From Collimonas antrihumi (GTDB lineage: Bacteria > Pseudomonadota > Gammaproteobacteria > Burkholderiales > Burkholderiaceae_D), in NCBI RefSeq assembly GCF_018304965.1, contig NZ_JAGQED010000003.1, positions 212,364-276,363 of the forward strand: a stretch of 64,000 nt of DNA, read 5' to 3'. Below, in pieces: positions 46,001-53,028 of the stretch. The notes under the pieces were generated by a model that saw nothing but the letters and a program-made list of their open reading frames with translations, searched no databases and was not told the DNA's origin. The position numbers and the translations under genes are program-made. How positions within the stretch are numbered: the first letter of the stretch is position 1; every line of letters begins with the position of its first letter.

Positions 46001-46230
46001 TGACTTCGCTTGCATTCATGTTCGGCGTGCTGCCGCTGGCGCTGGCCAGTGGCGCCGGATCGGCCAGCCGGCGCGCTATCGGCACCGGCGTGCTGGGCGG
46101 GACGATTTCAGCGACCTTGCTGGGAATTTTCTTTACCCCTTTGTTTTATTACCTGATCTGCCGCTTGTTCCAAAAGCGCCGTGCAGGTGAGCAAACGCCG
46201 GCAGCAGCACTGCAAAAGGCAGGTGAGTGA
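43081..46230 (+). CDS. acrB: RND efflux pump, hydrophobe/amphiphile type (AcrB/MexB)
   Basis: A 1,049-residue pump starting M-A-H-F-F-I-N-R-P-I-F-A-W at ATG 43081, which has AAGGAACAG upstream. Twelve helices with two large periplasmic loops are evident. Helix 4 contains the proton-relay Asp pair in G-L-L-V-D-D-A-I-V-V-V-E-N near 405, and helix 10 the Lys (G-L-S-C-K-N-A-I-L-I-V-E-F) near 940. F-L-P-D-E-D-Q-G near 565 marks the second half. It exports drugs and other amphiphiles with the flanking adaptor and channel. Confidence 0.94.
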   Translation: MAHFFINRPIFAWVLAIAIMLAGAISIFSLSLEQYPDIAPPKVNIRANYAGASAKTLEDSVTQVIEQQMKGIDNLEYMSASSSSAGRTNITLNFKAGTNPDVAQMQVQNKLQQASSRLPQAVQSTGVTVTKAASDTLMIVSLVSGDPNVTGVDIGDFINSTLTDQISRVEGVGDVTAYGTNYAMRIWLDPGKLHKYSLMPSDISRALEAQNAEVSAGQLGGLPAIQGQQLNATVTARSKLSTPEQFRQIVVKSASDGAVVRLQDVARVEIGAESYDVKAQQNGRHSAALAVQLGSGANALATSKAVLAKLQELEPYFPPALKLSSTVSYDTTPFVRVSIQEVVKTLLEAIVLVVLIMYLFLQNLRATFIPAITVPVVLLGTFGVLSLFGYSINTLTMFGMVLAIGLLVDDAIVVVENVERLMAEQALSAKEATRKAMSEVSGALVGIALVLSGVFIPMAFFGGSTGVIYRQFSITIVSAMSLSVLVALTLTPALCATMLKPHAHGQVARKGFFGWFNRTFERNARRYQSGVAGVLGRGRRSLLTYVLIVAAMAVCLMRLPTSFLPDEDQGVLNAQIQLPVGATEEQTTQVMRTVQQYFLKQPEVIDALLSVTGSGSGGNSQNVGRAFIKLQDWSERRDKSQSAAQIARRANQDLAKIRDARVFVILPPAVRGLGQSSGFDVQMKDVGGVGHEALMKARDEFIALANKSDKLANVRTTGLDDTPQFRIEIDDSKAGALSVSTADINSTMSTAMGGTYVNDFLNNGRVKRVYVQGDARFRMQANDLEQWHVRNSAGQMVPFSAFTSAGWTYGPSLLERYNGVSSFEIVGEPAAGVSSGVAMQEVERIMAQMPVGIGYEWTGQSYQERLSGSQAPLLYAASILFVFLCLAALYESWSVPFAVILIVPLGIIGTVLLTSASGLSNDVYFQVGLLTTVGLSCKNAILIVEFAKQLHESGKSLLDATLEAVYLRLRPILMTSLAFMFGVLPLALASGAGSASRRAIGTGVLGGTISATLLGIFFTPLFYYLICRLFQKRRAGEQTPAAALQKAGE

Positions 46231-47657
46231 TGCATGATTTGATGCGTAAGCCAATATTGAAAACCGTAATGGTATCGAGCCTGGCAATCCTGCTTGGCGG
46301 TTGTATTAACCTGGCGCCCGACTATGTGCGGCCGGCGGCGCCGGTGCCGCTTGCCTGGTCCCAAGGGGCAACCCAAGGTACGGCGCAGGAAGCGGCCGAC
46401 GTGATTGACTGGCGCAACTTCTTCATGGATGCGCGCTTGCGTGAAGTGATCGAATTGACGCTGGCGAACAACCGCGATCTGCGGATAGCGGTACTGAACA
46501 TCGAAAAAGCGCGCGCGCAGTACCGTATCCAGGATGCGGCCGGCTTTCCAGCGCTCGGCGTGACTGCCGGTGGCAGTGTCACACGAACGCCCGCAGGGCA
46601 GGGCAGCGCCAATGCCGCAGTGATCGCCCGCAACCAGAGCGTGCAACTGGGCTTCAGTTCGTACGAGCTGGATTTTTTCGGGCGCCTGCAAAATCTCAGT
46701 GCAGCGGCACTGGCGTCCTATCAGTTCAATGTCGAGATGCAGCGGAGTGTCCAGATCAGCCTGGTGGCGGAAGTTGCCGGCGCGTGGCTGGCGCTGGCTG
46801 CAGATAGCGAACGTTTGCAGCTGGCGCGCGACACCTTGAAAAGCCAGCAGATTTCCTACGATCTGAGTCAGCGCAGCCACGCCATAGGTGCTACTTCAGG
46901 CCTCGATTTGTCGACTGCGCAAGCTAGCGTCGAAGCGGCCCAGGTGGATCTCGGCGAATTTACCAGTCGAGCGCAACAGGACGCTAATGCGCTCAATCTG
47001 TTGGCCGGCATTACCGTGCCGGCGCACTTGCTTCCGGATAGCATCCCGAATGCATCCGCGCCGCTCCTGGCGACGCCGGCAGAATTGTCTTCCGTGCTGT
47101 TGCTGAAAAGGCCCGATGTGCTAGCCGCGGAACAGACCCTGATCGCCGCCAATGCCGATATCGGCGCGGCGCGCGCGGCATTCTTCCCCAGCATTACGCT
47201 GACGGCCGCCGGTGGCACTGCCAGCAGCAGTCTGGCCGGTTTGTTCAAGGCAGGCAGCGGTGCATGGAGTTTCATGCCATCTATCAATGTCCCGATTTTC
47301 AACGCCGGCCGCAATCGCGCCAGCCTCGATGTTGCAAAAGTGAGCAGAGAGATCGAGATAGCGAATTATGAAAAGGCGATCCAGACCGCATTCAGGGAAG
47401 TCGCCGATGCGTTGGCCGAGCGGGCAACGCTCGATCAGCGCCTGTCAGCCCAGCAACGGCTGGCCGATGCCTCCGCCAAGAGCTATCGCCTGTCGGAGGC
47501 GCGATACCGTAGTGGTCTCGACAGCTACCTGAATTCGCTGGTGGCCGAGCGCAGCTGGTACGGCGCCAGGCAAAATCTGATTTCATTGCGTTTGCTTGAA
47601 CAAAGCAACCGGATCAATTTATACAAGGCGATGGGTGGAGGCTGGAGCGATTCCTGA
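46230..47657 (+). CDS. Outer-membrane efflux lipoprotein (OprM/NodT family)
   Basis: A 475-residue TolC-like channel. The signal ends in a lipobox L-L-G-G-C-I near residue 24, followed by N-L-A-P-D-Y-V-R-P, the classic NodT opening. Two repeated helical halves contain L-T-L-A-N-N-R-D-L-R near 80 and R-P-D-V-L-A-A-E near 290. ATG 46230 overlaps the pump stop by one base; the preceding GTG 46227 is also possible. It completes the tripartite pump. Confidence 0.92.
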   Translation: MHDLMRKPILKTVMVSSLAILLGGCINLAPDYVRPAAPVPLAWSQGATQGTAQEAADVIDWRNFFMDARLREVIELTLANNRDLRIAVLNIEKARAQYRIQDAAGFPALGVTAGGSVTRTPAGQGSANAAVIARNQSVQLGFSSYELDFFGRLQNLSAAALASYQFNVEMQRSVQISLVAEVAGAWLALAADSERLQLARDTLKSQQISYDLSQRSHAIGATSGLDLSTAQASVEAAQVDLGEFTSRAQQDANALNLLAGITVPAHLLPDSIPNASAPLLATPAELSSVLLLKRPDVLAAEQTLIAANADIGAARAAFFPSITLTAAGGTASSSLAGLFKAGSGAWSFMPSINVPIFNAGRNRASLDVAKVSREIEIANYEKAIQTAFREVADALAERATLDQRLSAQQRLADASAKSYRLSEARYRSGLDSYLNSLVAERSWYGARQNLISLRLLEQSNRINLYKAMGGGWSDS

Positions 47658-47876
47658 TTGCGCTTTCGTGCAGGACAAAAAAAACCGCTCGACTGGAATC
47701 AGGAGCGGAAATCAGCCATTACAGACTGAGCGGAGAAATTAGTTGGATCTGCAGGCTTTACTGCGATCGCGCAATGCGGTTGTCATCGTTGTCCCTGATC
47801 TGTTCCAGCTTGATACGACAATGCTCGTGTTGTTGAGTTGAGTATAAGCAGGATAGGAAGTGGGGACACGAGAGGA
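47658..47876. other. Gap after the efflux operon
   Basis: About 220 bases without a supported gene. CCGCTC and GAGCGG (near 47691-47708) can pair; the A-run lies before them on the plus strand, so if this is a terminator it would serve the reverse strand. Nothing else is recognisable. Confidence 0.4.
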
Positions 47877-48140
47877 GAGTCCTTATTTGAATAGGACCGA
47901 GTGCCTCCATTTAATCCAGGACCGGCAGGATAAATCCACCAGCGCGGGCAGGATAAATCCATTCGGAAATTATTTTTACGCCTTGTTACGCCTGACGCCG
48001 GGATTATTCGTCAGCGCGCTTTCCAGTTGCTTGCCAGCAACGACACGTTTTTGGACGGATTTCTCCTATTCGTCCTAGTGGATTCCTCCTGCCTTTTCCC
48101 AATCAAAATAAGGCGCTCGGTCCTATTCAAATAAGGACTC
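47877..48140. mobile_element. Second MITE-like element with 30-bp inverted ends
   Basis: Ends of 30 bp, 47877-47906 and 48111-48140, are inverted repeats with one mismatch; the outermost 19 bases read GAGTCCTTATTTGAATAGG, and each end is itself partly palindromic (GTCCTTATT/AATAGGAC). Inside, GGCAGGATAAATCCA occurs twice in the same direction (47924-47938 and 47947-47961), and an inverted relative (GTGGATTCCTCCTGCC) lies near the right end, like sub-terminal transposase sites. The 264-bp element is unrelated to the IS4-type elements, has no transposase and shows no obvious target duplication. It sits directly upstream of the pilus operon. Confidence 0.7.
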
Positions 48141-48252
48141 ATCGTTCATACCCCCGCTTTTTCTCCTGCCTATACTCCACTCAACAATACAAACATTGCT
48201 GCTCAGTTGAGACAAGCCGAGTCAATCATGAAAAATAATTCAGGAGAAACCT

Positions 48253-48399
48253 ATGCGATTTTCCAAGGATCTGTCGCATGCCGCCAGGTATTTCCTGAAG
48301 GAAGATTCTGGCGCGTCGCTAATAGAGTTTGCGCTGGTAGGCGCGCTTATCGTCGTAGTTTGTTTGCTGATGCTGCTAGCGCTGGTCAAGGAAATGTAA
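48253..48399 (+). CDS. Short Flp/TadE-type prepilin-like protein
   Basis: A 48-residue protein with AGGAG (48242-48246) six bases before ATG 48253. It reads a short basic N-region (M-R-F-S-K-D-L-S-H-A-A-R-Y-F), then D-S-G-A-S-L-I-E-F-A-L-V-G, a 20-residue hydrophobic helix and a short tail ending V-K-E-M. The expected cleavage after Gly leaves Glu at +5 and Phe at +6. E-F rather than the E-Y of major Flp pilins is the pseudopilin (TadE/TadF) form. It heads the tad operon, 77 bases before the prepilin peptidase, and is probably a minor pilin or an initiator. Confidence 0.7.
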   Translation: MRFSKDLSHAARYFLKEDSGASLIEFALVGALIVVVCLLMLLALVKEM

Positions 48400-48476
48400 G
48401 AAATCAGAGCGATTTCAAGCTCCAGCGATTTTCCGGATACATGTCTTATCACCGAACATAGACATAGAGACAGATC

Positions 48477-49061
48477 ATGCATGAATTTTACGCGCTACTT
48501 GAGCTTCTCGGCATGCTGGTGACAGATCCACGCACATGCGTGCTGTTCATCCTGCTCATCATTGCCGCAGTAAGCGATTGCCGCACCTACAAGATACCGA
48601 ACTGGCTGACCGCGAGCGGCACGCTGTTCGGCCTGATCTACAGCACTGCGGCGGCGGTCTCGCTGCCGGCAGGTTTGCTGTGGGGTTTAGAGGGCATGCT
48701 GTTGGGCTTTTGTATGATGCTGCCGCTCTATGCGATCAAGGCGATGGGGGCGGGAGATGTGAAGCTTATGGCGATGGTCGGGACGTTCCTTGGCGTTCCC
48801 TATATCGTCTTTGCGGTCATCGCCACTTTCATCGCAGGCGGCATCGTTGCATTGGGATTCGCGTTGTTTAACAAAGCGCTGGGGCGCATTTTGATCAACG
48901 TAAAGAATATCGTGCAAACCATGGTGTTCTCTGCAACCGGAGGCTTCAAGCCGGATGTCAGCCTGGATGCAGGCAGATCGGTAGGGAGAATGCCGTATGG
49001 CGTCAGCATTGGCATCGGCACCATTGGCTATGTGGTGGCGAATCAACTGGGTTATTTGTAG
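48477..49061 (+). CDS. cpaA: Prepilin peptidase of the Tad system (CpaA/TadV)
   Basis: A 194-residue aspartyl protease of the inner membrane with about six helices. Both catalytic Asp motifs are visible: S-D-C-R-T-Y-K-I-P-N near residue 33 and the G-A-G-D-V-K-L motif near 91. It lacks the N-methylase domain of PilD, as TadV proteins do. It cleaves the prepilins encoded here. It precedes cpaB by 39 bases. Confidence 0.88.
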   Translation: MHEFYALLELLGMLVTDPRTCVLFILLIIAAVSDCRTYKIPNWLTASGTLFGLIYSTAAAVSLPAGLLWGLEGMLLGFCMMLPLYAIKAMGAGDVKLMAMVGTFLGVPYIVFAVIATFIAGGIVALGFALFNKALGRILINVKNIVQTMVFSATGGFKPDVSLDAGRSVGRMPYGVSIGIGTIGYVVANQLGYL

Positions 49062-49100
49062 GTGGTTAGCTCTAAGCGTTAAACCTGACAGGGACCGGAC

Positions 49101-49940
49101 ATGAAAAACATCAAAGCACTCGGATTGCTGTTACTGGCAGCGGTGATCGGTCTCGGAGCCGCGGTCTATGCGGCGGGATGGGTATCGCAGCAAGGGAGCA
49201 TCGCATCCAACAAGGTCGTGGTAGCCGTGACCGATATCGAACTGGGCAGCAAGATCAATCCACAAATGCTGTCGACCATTGACTGGCCTAGCGGGTCGGT
49301 GCCTGCCGGCGCATTCAAGGAAATCAAGGATGTGCAGGATCGGGTGGTGAAAGTTGGTGTGCTGCGCGGCGAAGCCATACTCGACGGCAAGCTGGCGCCG
49401 ATCGGTACGCAAGGCGGTCTTTCGGCTGTGATTGCAGAGGGCAAGCGAGCAATGACGGTGCGCGTCAATGACGTGGTCGGCGTCGCCGGATTCGCACTCC
49501 CTGGCAACTATGTCGATGTCGTGGTGAATGCGCAGCAGGACAAGGGCAAAGGCGAAGAAAGCAAACAGATTAGTAAAACGGTACTGGAGCATGTACTGGT
49601 GCTGGCGGTAGCGCAGGAGTCGGGTCGGGACGATACCAAGCCCAAGGTGGTCAGTGCCGTGACGCTGGAGTTGTCGCTGGAAGATGCGGAGAAACTTGAT
49701 CTTGCCCGGAGTGTCGGCACGCTGTCACTGGTGCTGCGTAACCAGGTGGACCAGAAGACGGTAGGCACAGCAGGCATAACCAAGAACCAACTGTTTGGAG
49801 AGCATGTAGAACAGGCGACGCTGCCGACCAAGGTCGCAGCTGCCAAGCCCAGGATAGCGCGCAGCAAGCCGGCGATGGCGCCAGCCTCGGAATGTGTCGA
49901 GGTAATTCAAAACGGAAGCCGAGCGCTCAACTGTTTTTAA
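49101..49940 (+). CDS. cpaB: Flp pilus assembly protein CpaB/RcpC
   Basis: A 279-residue periplasmic protein with one N-terminal membrane anchor (about residues 7-26) and a SAF-type domain: V-V-V-A-V-T-D-I-E-L-G-S-K-I near 38, then G-E-A-I-L-D-G-K-L-A-P near 95 and a beta-rich part with A-G-F-A-L-P-G-N-Y-V-D-V near 132. It is thought to stabilise the secretin and bind peptidoglycan. A Cys pair near the C-terminus (E-C-V-E-V and L-N-C-F) is unusual but may form a disulfide. Confidence 0.85.
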   Translation: MKNIKALGLLLLAAVIGLGAAVYAAGWVSQQGSIASNKVVVAVTDIELGSKINPQMLSTIDWPSGSVPAGAFKEIKDVQDRVVKVGVLRGEAILDGKLAPIGTQGGLSAVIAEGKRAMTVRVNDVVGVAGFALPGNYVDVVVNAQQDKGKGEESKQISKTVLEHVLVLAVAQESGRDDTKPKVVSAVTLELSLEDAEKLDLARSVGTLSLVLRNQVDQKTVGTAGITKNQLFGEHVEQATLPTKVAAAKPRIARSKPAMAPASECVEVIQNGSRALNCF

Positions 49941-49966
49941 TTAAAACAATCTAGGGAGCAGTTCAA

Positions 49967-51550
49967 GTGAATAACAACTACAAAAATGCGATTTTCTTCG
50001 CTGCGTTGACCGCGACTGGTGGCGCTTTCGCGGCAACCGCACCTTTTGCCACTCACGCCCCTGGCTCCTCAGGTTTGAAACCTTGCGGATCCGTAACGGT
50101 CGATCCTGTGACTTATGTCACGCTCGGAAAATCGAGCGTCATCAGGCTGGATACTCCCGCAGCGCGCATGCTGATCGGCGGCCAGTCGTCGAGCCGGGCT
50201 GGCAAGCCTCCTGCAGCGAACGACAAGAACGCACCGGCAGCACCGGGGAATGCGCCGCCAGCGCCGGCACAGGGAGCTTCGGATGGCGTGGCAGATGTGG
50301 AAATCACGCTACTCAGCCCTACAGAGCTGTTCTTTCTAGGGAAGAAGACCGGATCCATGAATGTCGTCTTGCAGGGTTCGAATGGGCGCTGCGTCATCAA
50401 GGACATCATCGTTACCGTCGATCCGGGCAGCCTGCAAGCCAAGATAACCGAATTGATGCCTGAAGAAACCGGAATTAGAGTGCGGGGAGCAGAAAACGCA
50501 CTGGTGCTGACCGGCAAAGTTACTGATGCCGTCAAGCTTGACGAGGCGATGAACCTGGCGACTGCCTATGGCGACGGCAAGAGGGTGGTTAACATGCTGC
50601 GCATCATGACCCCGCAACAGGTAATGCTGGAGGTGAAGATCGCCGAAGTCAGCAAGACGCTGCTCGACAAACTAGGTGCGAGTGTCAACCTGACCCGTGC
50701 CAGCAACGGCGGCAGCAATAGCTTCTCCTTGCTGTCCAGTTTCTTGAGCAACGGCGGTGGCTTGCTGCAGGCGTTGAAGATCGGCAGAACCGCGGTAAAT
50801 CTGGATGGGCAGAAGAATGATGGGCTGGTGCGGGTGTTGGCTGAACCGAACATCATGGCCATCAGCGGTCAGCAAGCCAGCTTCCTGTCGGGTGGCAAGA
50901 TTTTCATTCCGGTATCGCAAACCAACAACAATGGCGTGCCCACGATTACGCTTGAAGAAAAGGAATTCGGCATTGGCGTGAAGTTCATGCCTACCGTGCT
51001 GGACGGCACCCGGATCAATTTGAAGATGGTGTCGGAAGTGTCGGATCTGTCGCAGGTTGGCTCGCCATTCACTACTGTCGGTGGCGTCACGGCAGTGCTG
51101 CCATCACTGACTGTGCGCCGGGCAGACACCACGGTGCAACTCAACGATGGACAAAGCTTCGCCATTGCCGGTTTGATCAAGAACAACGTCACTGAGTCCA
51201 TGAAGCGCTTTCCTGGCTTGGGCGAGGTGCCGGTCCTGGGGGCGCTGTTCAGGAGTTCCGAGTTCCAGACCGACCAGACGGAACTGTTGTTCGTGATTAC
51301 GCCGCACCTGGTGAAGCCGCTGGCGGAAGTACCTGTGCTGCCGACGGATAACCATGTTGTGCCTAGTCGTGGCGAGGTGTATTTCAACGGCAGCCTGGAA
51401 GGTTCTGCTCCAGCACAGGTTCCGGCCCCTGCTCCAGCACCGGTCCCGGCCGCAGATGCAGCACCAGTTCTGGCTCCAGCCGCTGCGATAGTGCCAGCCC
51501 CTGTCGCAGAAACTAGTTCTGTTGCCGTCGCCGCTCCTGAAATCAAATAA
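49967..51550 (+). CDS. cpaC: Tad secretin CpaC/RcpA
   Basis: A 527-residue outer-membrane secretin starting at GTG 49967 behind AGGGAG. After a signal peptide (ending near A-F-A-A-T) comes the N-terminal BON/T2SS_N part, with K-S-S-V-I-R-L near 50 and K-K-T-G-S-M-N near 128. The secretin domain (about 215-450) holds V-M-L-E-V-K-I-A-E-V and V-L-A-E-P-N-I-M-A-I-S-G-Q-Q-A-S-F-L-S-G-G, then V-P-V-L-G-A-L-F-R-S near 420. The last 60 residues are rich in Pro and Ala (P-A-P-A-P-A-P-V-P-A), a tail not usual in the family. It forms the pilus exit pore. Confidence 0.9.
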   Translation: MNNNYKNAIFFAALTATGGAFAATAPFATHAPGSSGLKPCGSVTVDPVTYVTLGKSSVIRLDTPAARMLIGGQSSSRAGKPPAANDKNAPAAPGNAPPAPAQGASDGVADVEITLLSPTELFFLGKKTGSMNVVLQGSNGRCVIKDIIVTVDPGSLQAKITELMPEETGIRVRGAENALVLTGKVTDAVKLDEAMNLATAYGDGKRVVNMLRIMTPQQVMLEVKIAEVSKTLLDKLGASVNLTRASNGGSNSFSLLSSFLSNGGGLLQALKIGRTAVNLDGQKNDGLVRVLAEPNIMAISGQQASFLSGGKIFIPVSQTNNNGVPTITLEEKEFGIGVKFMPTVLDGTRINLKMVSEVSDLSQVGSPFTTVGGVTAVLPSLTVRRADTTVQLNDGQSFAIAGLIKNNVTESMKRFPGLGEVPVLGALFRSSEFQTDQTELLFVITPHLVKPLAEVPVLPTDNHVVPSRGEVYFNGSLEGSAPAQVPAPAPAPVPAADAAPVLAPAAAIVPAPVAETSSVAVAAPEIK

Positions 51551-51564
51551 AAAAAGGAAAGTCC

Positions 51565-51843
51565 ATGAACAAGCTCGCAATCGCACTGTTGCTCGTCCTG
51601 ACGACGGGCTGCTCGACGATGACCCCCAATTACGACACCAAGTTCGGCGACGCCGTGCGCGCGGCCAAACTCAAGATGACCATTAATCCTGACGCTGGAA
51701 AGAATCCCGATCAGGTGGCAGGTATGGATGGCAAAACGGCTAGGGAGACCATTATTCTTTATCAGGGCACCTTTAGATCGCCGCCGCCAGCGGTCAATGT
51801 CATCAATATTGGTGGGAACATTGGCAGCGGCGGATCTCCATAA
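51565..51843 (+). CDS. Small lipoprotein of the Tad operon (CpaD position)
   Basis: A 92-residue lipoprotein with signal M-N-K-L-A-I-A-L-L-L-V-L and lipobox L-T-T-G-C-S near residue 16. The mature part is short and polar: Y-D-T-K-F-G-D-A-V-R-A-A-K near 27, P-D-A-G-K-N-P near 43 and a Gly/Asn/Ile-rich end. It occupies the place of CpaD/RcpB, the pilotin-like partner of the secretin, but is much shorter and I do not recognise the CpaD domain. A pilotin-like role is inferred from its position 14 bases after cpaC. Confidence 0.75.
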   Translation: MNKLAIALLLVLTTGCSTMTPNYDTKFGDAVRAAKLKMTINPDAGKNPDQVAGMDGKTARETIILYQGTFRSPPPAVNVINIGGNIGSGGSP

Positions 51844-52006
51844 AGTCTAAATGACGAACCGGCGATCTTGATGATCGAGGAGGGGCTACACAGGAAAAAA
51901 CTTCACTTGTTGTTGTAGTTTGTTGTTCTGAAGGAGAAGTAGGTGGTACCCATGCAATATCGGCGCAGTAAATTTTATTCACAACTATCTTCAAGAGGCA
52001 AAAAAA

Positions 52007-52225
52007 ATGAAAAAATTTATTAACTCAGTCGAACATTCCATCCAATCTTTTGCGAAAGACGAAGACGGCGCCCAAGTTGTCGAGTATGCGCTGATCATCG
52101 CTGTAGTTTCTATTGGATTAGTGGTGGCGTTAAGCGGCGCGACCAGTGGTGGTCTCAAAGGTTCTTTTAATACGCTCATTACCAGGGTGACGGCCTGCTT
52201 TACAGCTAACACCGTTTGCAACTAG
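52007..52225 (+). CDS. flp: Flp-type major pilin 1
   Basis: A 72-residue Flp prepilin. The leader ends in D-E-D-G, then A-Q-V-V-E-Y-A-L-I-I-A-V-V, so cleavage after Gly leaves Glu +5 and Tyr +6 as in classical Flp pilins, followed by the hydrophobic helix. A C-terminal Cys pair (A-C-F-T-A-N-T-V-C-N) could form a small disulfide loop. AAGAGG precedes the ATG. A 163-base gap upstream leaves room for a separate strong promoter. Confidence 0.9.
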   Translation: MKKFINSVEHSIQSFAKDEDGAQVVEYALIIAVVSIGLVVALSGATSGGLKGSFNTLITRVTACFTANTVCN

Positions 52226-52273
52226 GAGTAGGCAAGCCAGCGTGGCGTGATCATCCCATTTGGAGATTTTCTT

Positions 52274-52477
52274 ATGACTGCCGTTGTCGAGAATCTAGTC
52301 CATCTTATAAAAGATGAAAGCGGTTCCCAAGTTGTTGAGTACGGATTAATCATCGCCGTAATCTCGATTGCACTCGTCGTTGCTTTGGGAGACGCCACGA
52401 CAGGGCTTGTGAATTCGTTTTCCGTGCTAGTCAATCGTATTATCACTTGCTTCACTGCGGGTAGTACATGCACTTAA
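52274..52477 (+). CDS. flp: Flp-type major pilin 2
   Basis: A tandem relative of the preceding pilin, 67 residues from ATG 52274 (GGAG at 52262-52265); an in-frame upstream start at 52247 has no site. The cleavage region is E-S-G-S-Q-V-V-E-Y-G-L-I-I-A-V-I-S, again with Glu +5 and Tyr +6, and the tail ends I-T-C-F-T-A-G-S-T-C-T with the same Cys spacing as pilin 1. The two are clearly duplicates that have diverged in the leader and middle. Confidence 0.88.
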   Translation: MTAVVENLVHLIKDESGSQVVEYGLIIAVISIALVVALGDATTGLVNSFSVLVNRIITCFTAGSTCT

Positions 52478-52560
52478 TAGATGGTAGTGGTTGTGTCAAT
52501 GAGAGGTAAGCATTAAGAGTAGGCATTACCTCTCATTGCTTCCCAGAAAAAGGAATTAAC

Positions 52561-53028
52561 ATGGACAGCAACAAACAGAAAGGCTCGCAGGCCGTGGAAT
52601 TTGCGCTGGTCCTGCCGTTCCTGATTTTGATTATCTTTGCTGTCCTGGATTTCGGCATTCTTGCCTACGACAAGGCTATTATCACCAACGCCAGTAGGGA
52701 AGCGGCACGGCAAGGGATAGTCTTGAGTACTGCGGCATGGGATCCGGCAACGATAAAGCAGGTAGCTTGCAATTATGCCAAAAGCGCGCTCATCACCGTC
52801 AATAGCGGCACACGTACTAGTACCTGTACTGGGGGAGCGGGTTCCGCAGATCCTGTTATCACCGTGTCCCCCTCTGCCGCCCCGGTTTTCAATACGCCTG
52901 TCACAGTCACCGTATCCTACGCAGTTAAAGGATTTTCCTTAGGATCCTGGTGGTCACTAGGGACTGGCCCCAACACTGTCGGAAGCGCAATTACCTTGGT
53001 TTCCACTACGCAAATGAATCATGAATAA
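52561..53028 (+). CDS. tadE: TadE-like pseudopilin
   Basis: A 155-residue protein with a TadE-type N-terminus: Q-K-G-S-Q-A-V-E-F-A-L-V-L-P-F-L-I-L, i.e. Gly before cleavage, Glu +5, Phe +6 and a long hydrophobic helix, then N-A-S-R-E-A-A-R-Q-G near 45. The soluble domain carries Cys residues near 73 and 88. TadE pseudopilins help to start or tune Flp pilus assembly. It overlaps the next gene by 8 bases. Confidence 0.85.
   Translation: MDSNKQKGSQAVEFALVLPFLILIIFAVLDFGILAYDKAIITNASREAARQGIVLSTAAWDPATIKQVACNYAKSALITVNSGTRTSTCTGGAGSADPVITVSPSAAPVFNTPVTVTVSYAVKGFSLGSWWSLGTGPNTVGSAITLVSTTQMNHE

Noticed and set aside
47860..48078. A 72-codon frame inside the second MITE
   Set aside because: It spans the inverted end and internal repeats of the element and resembles no protein.
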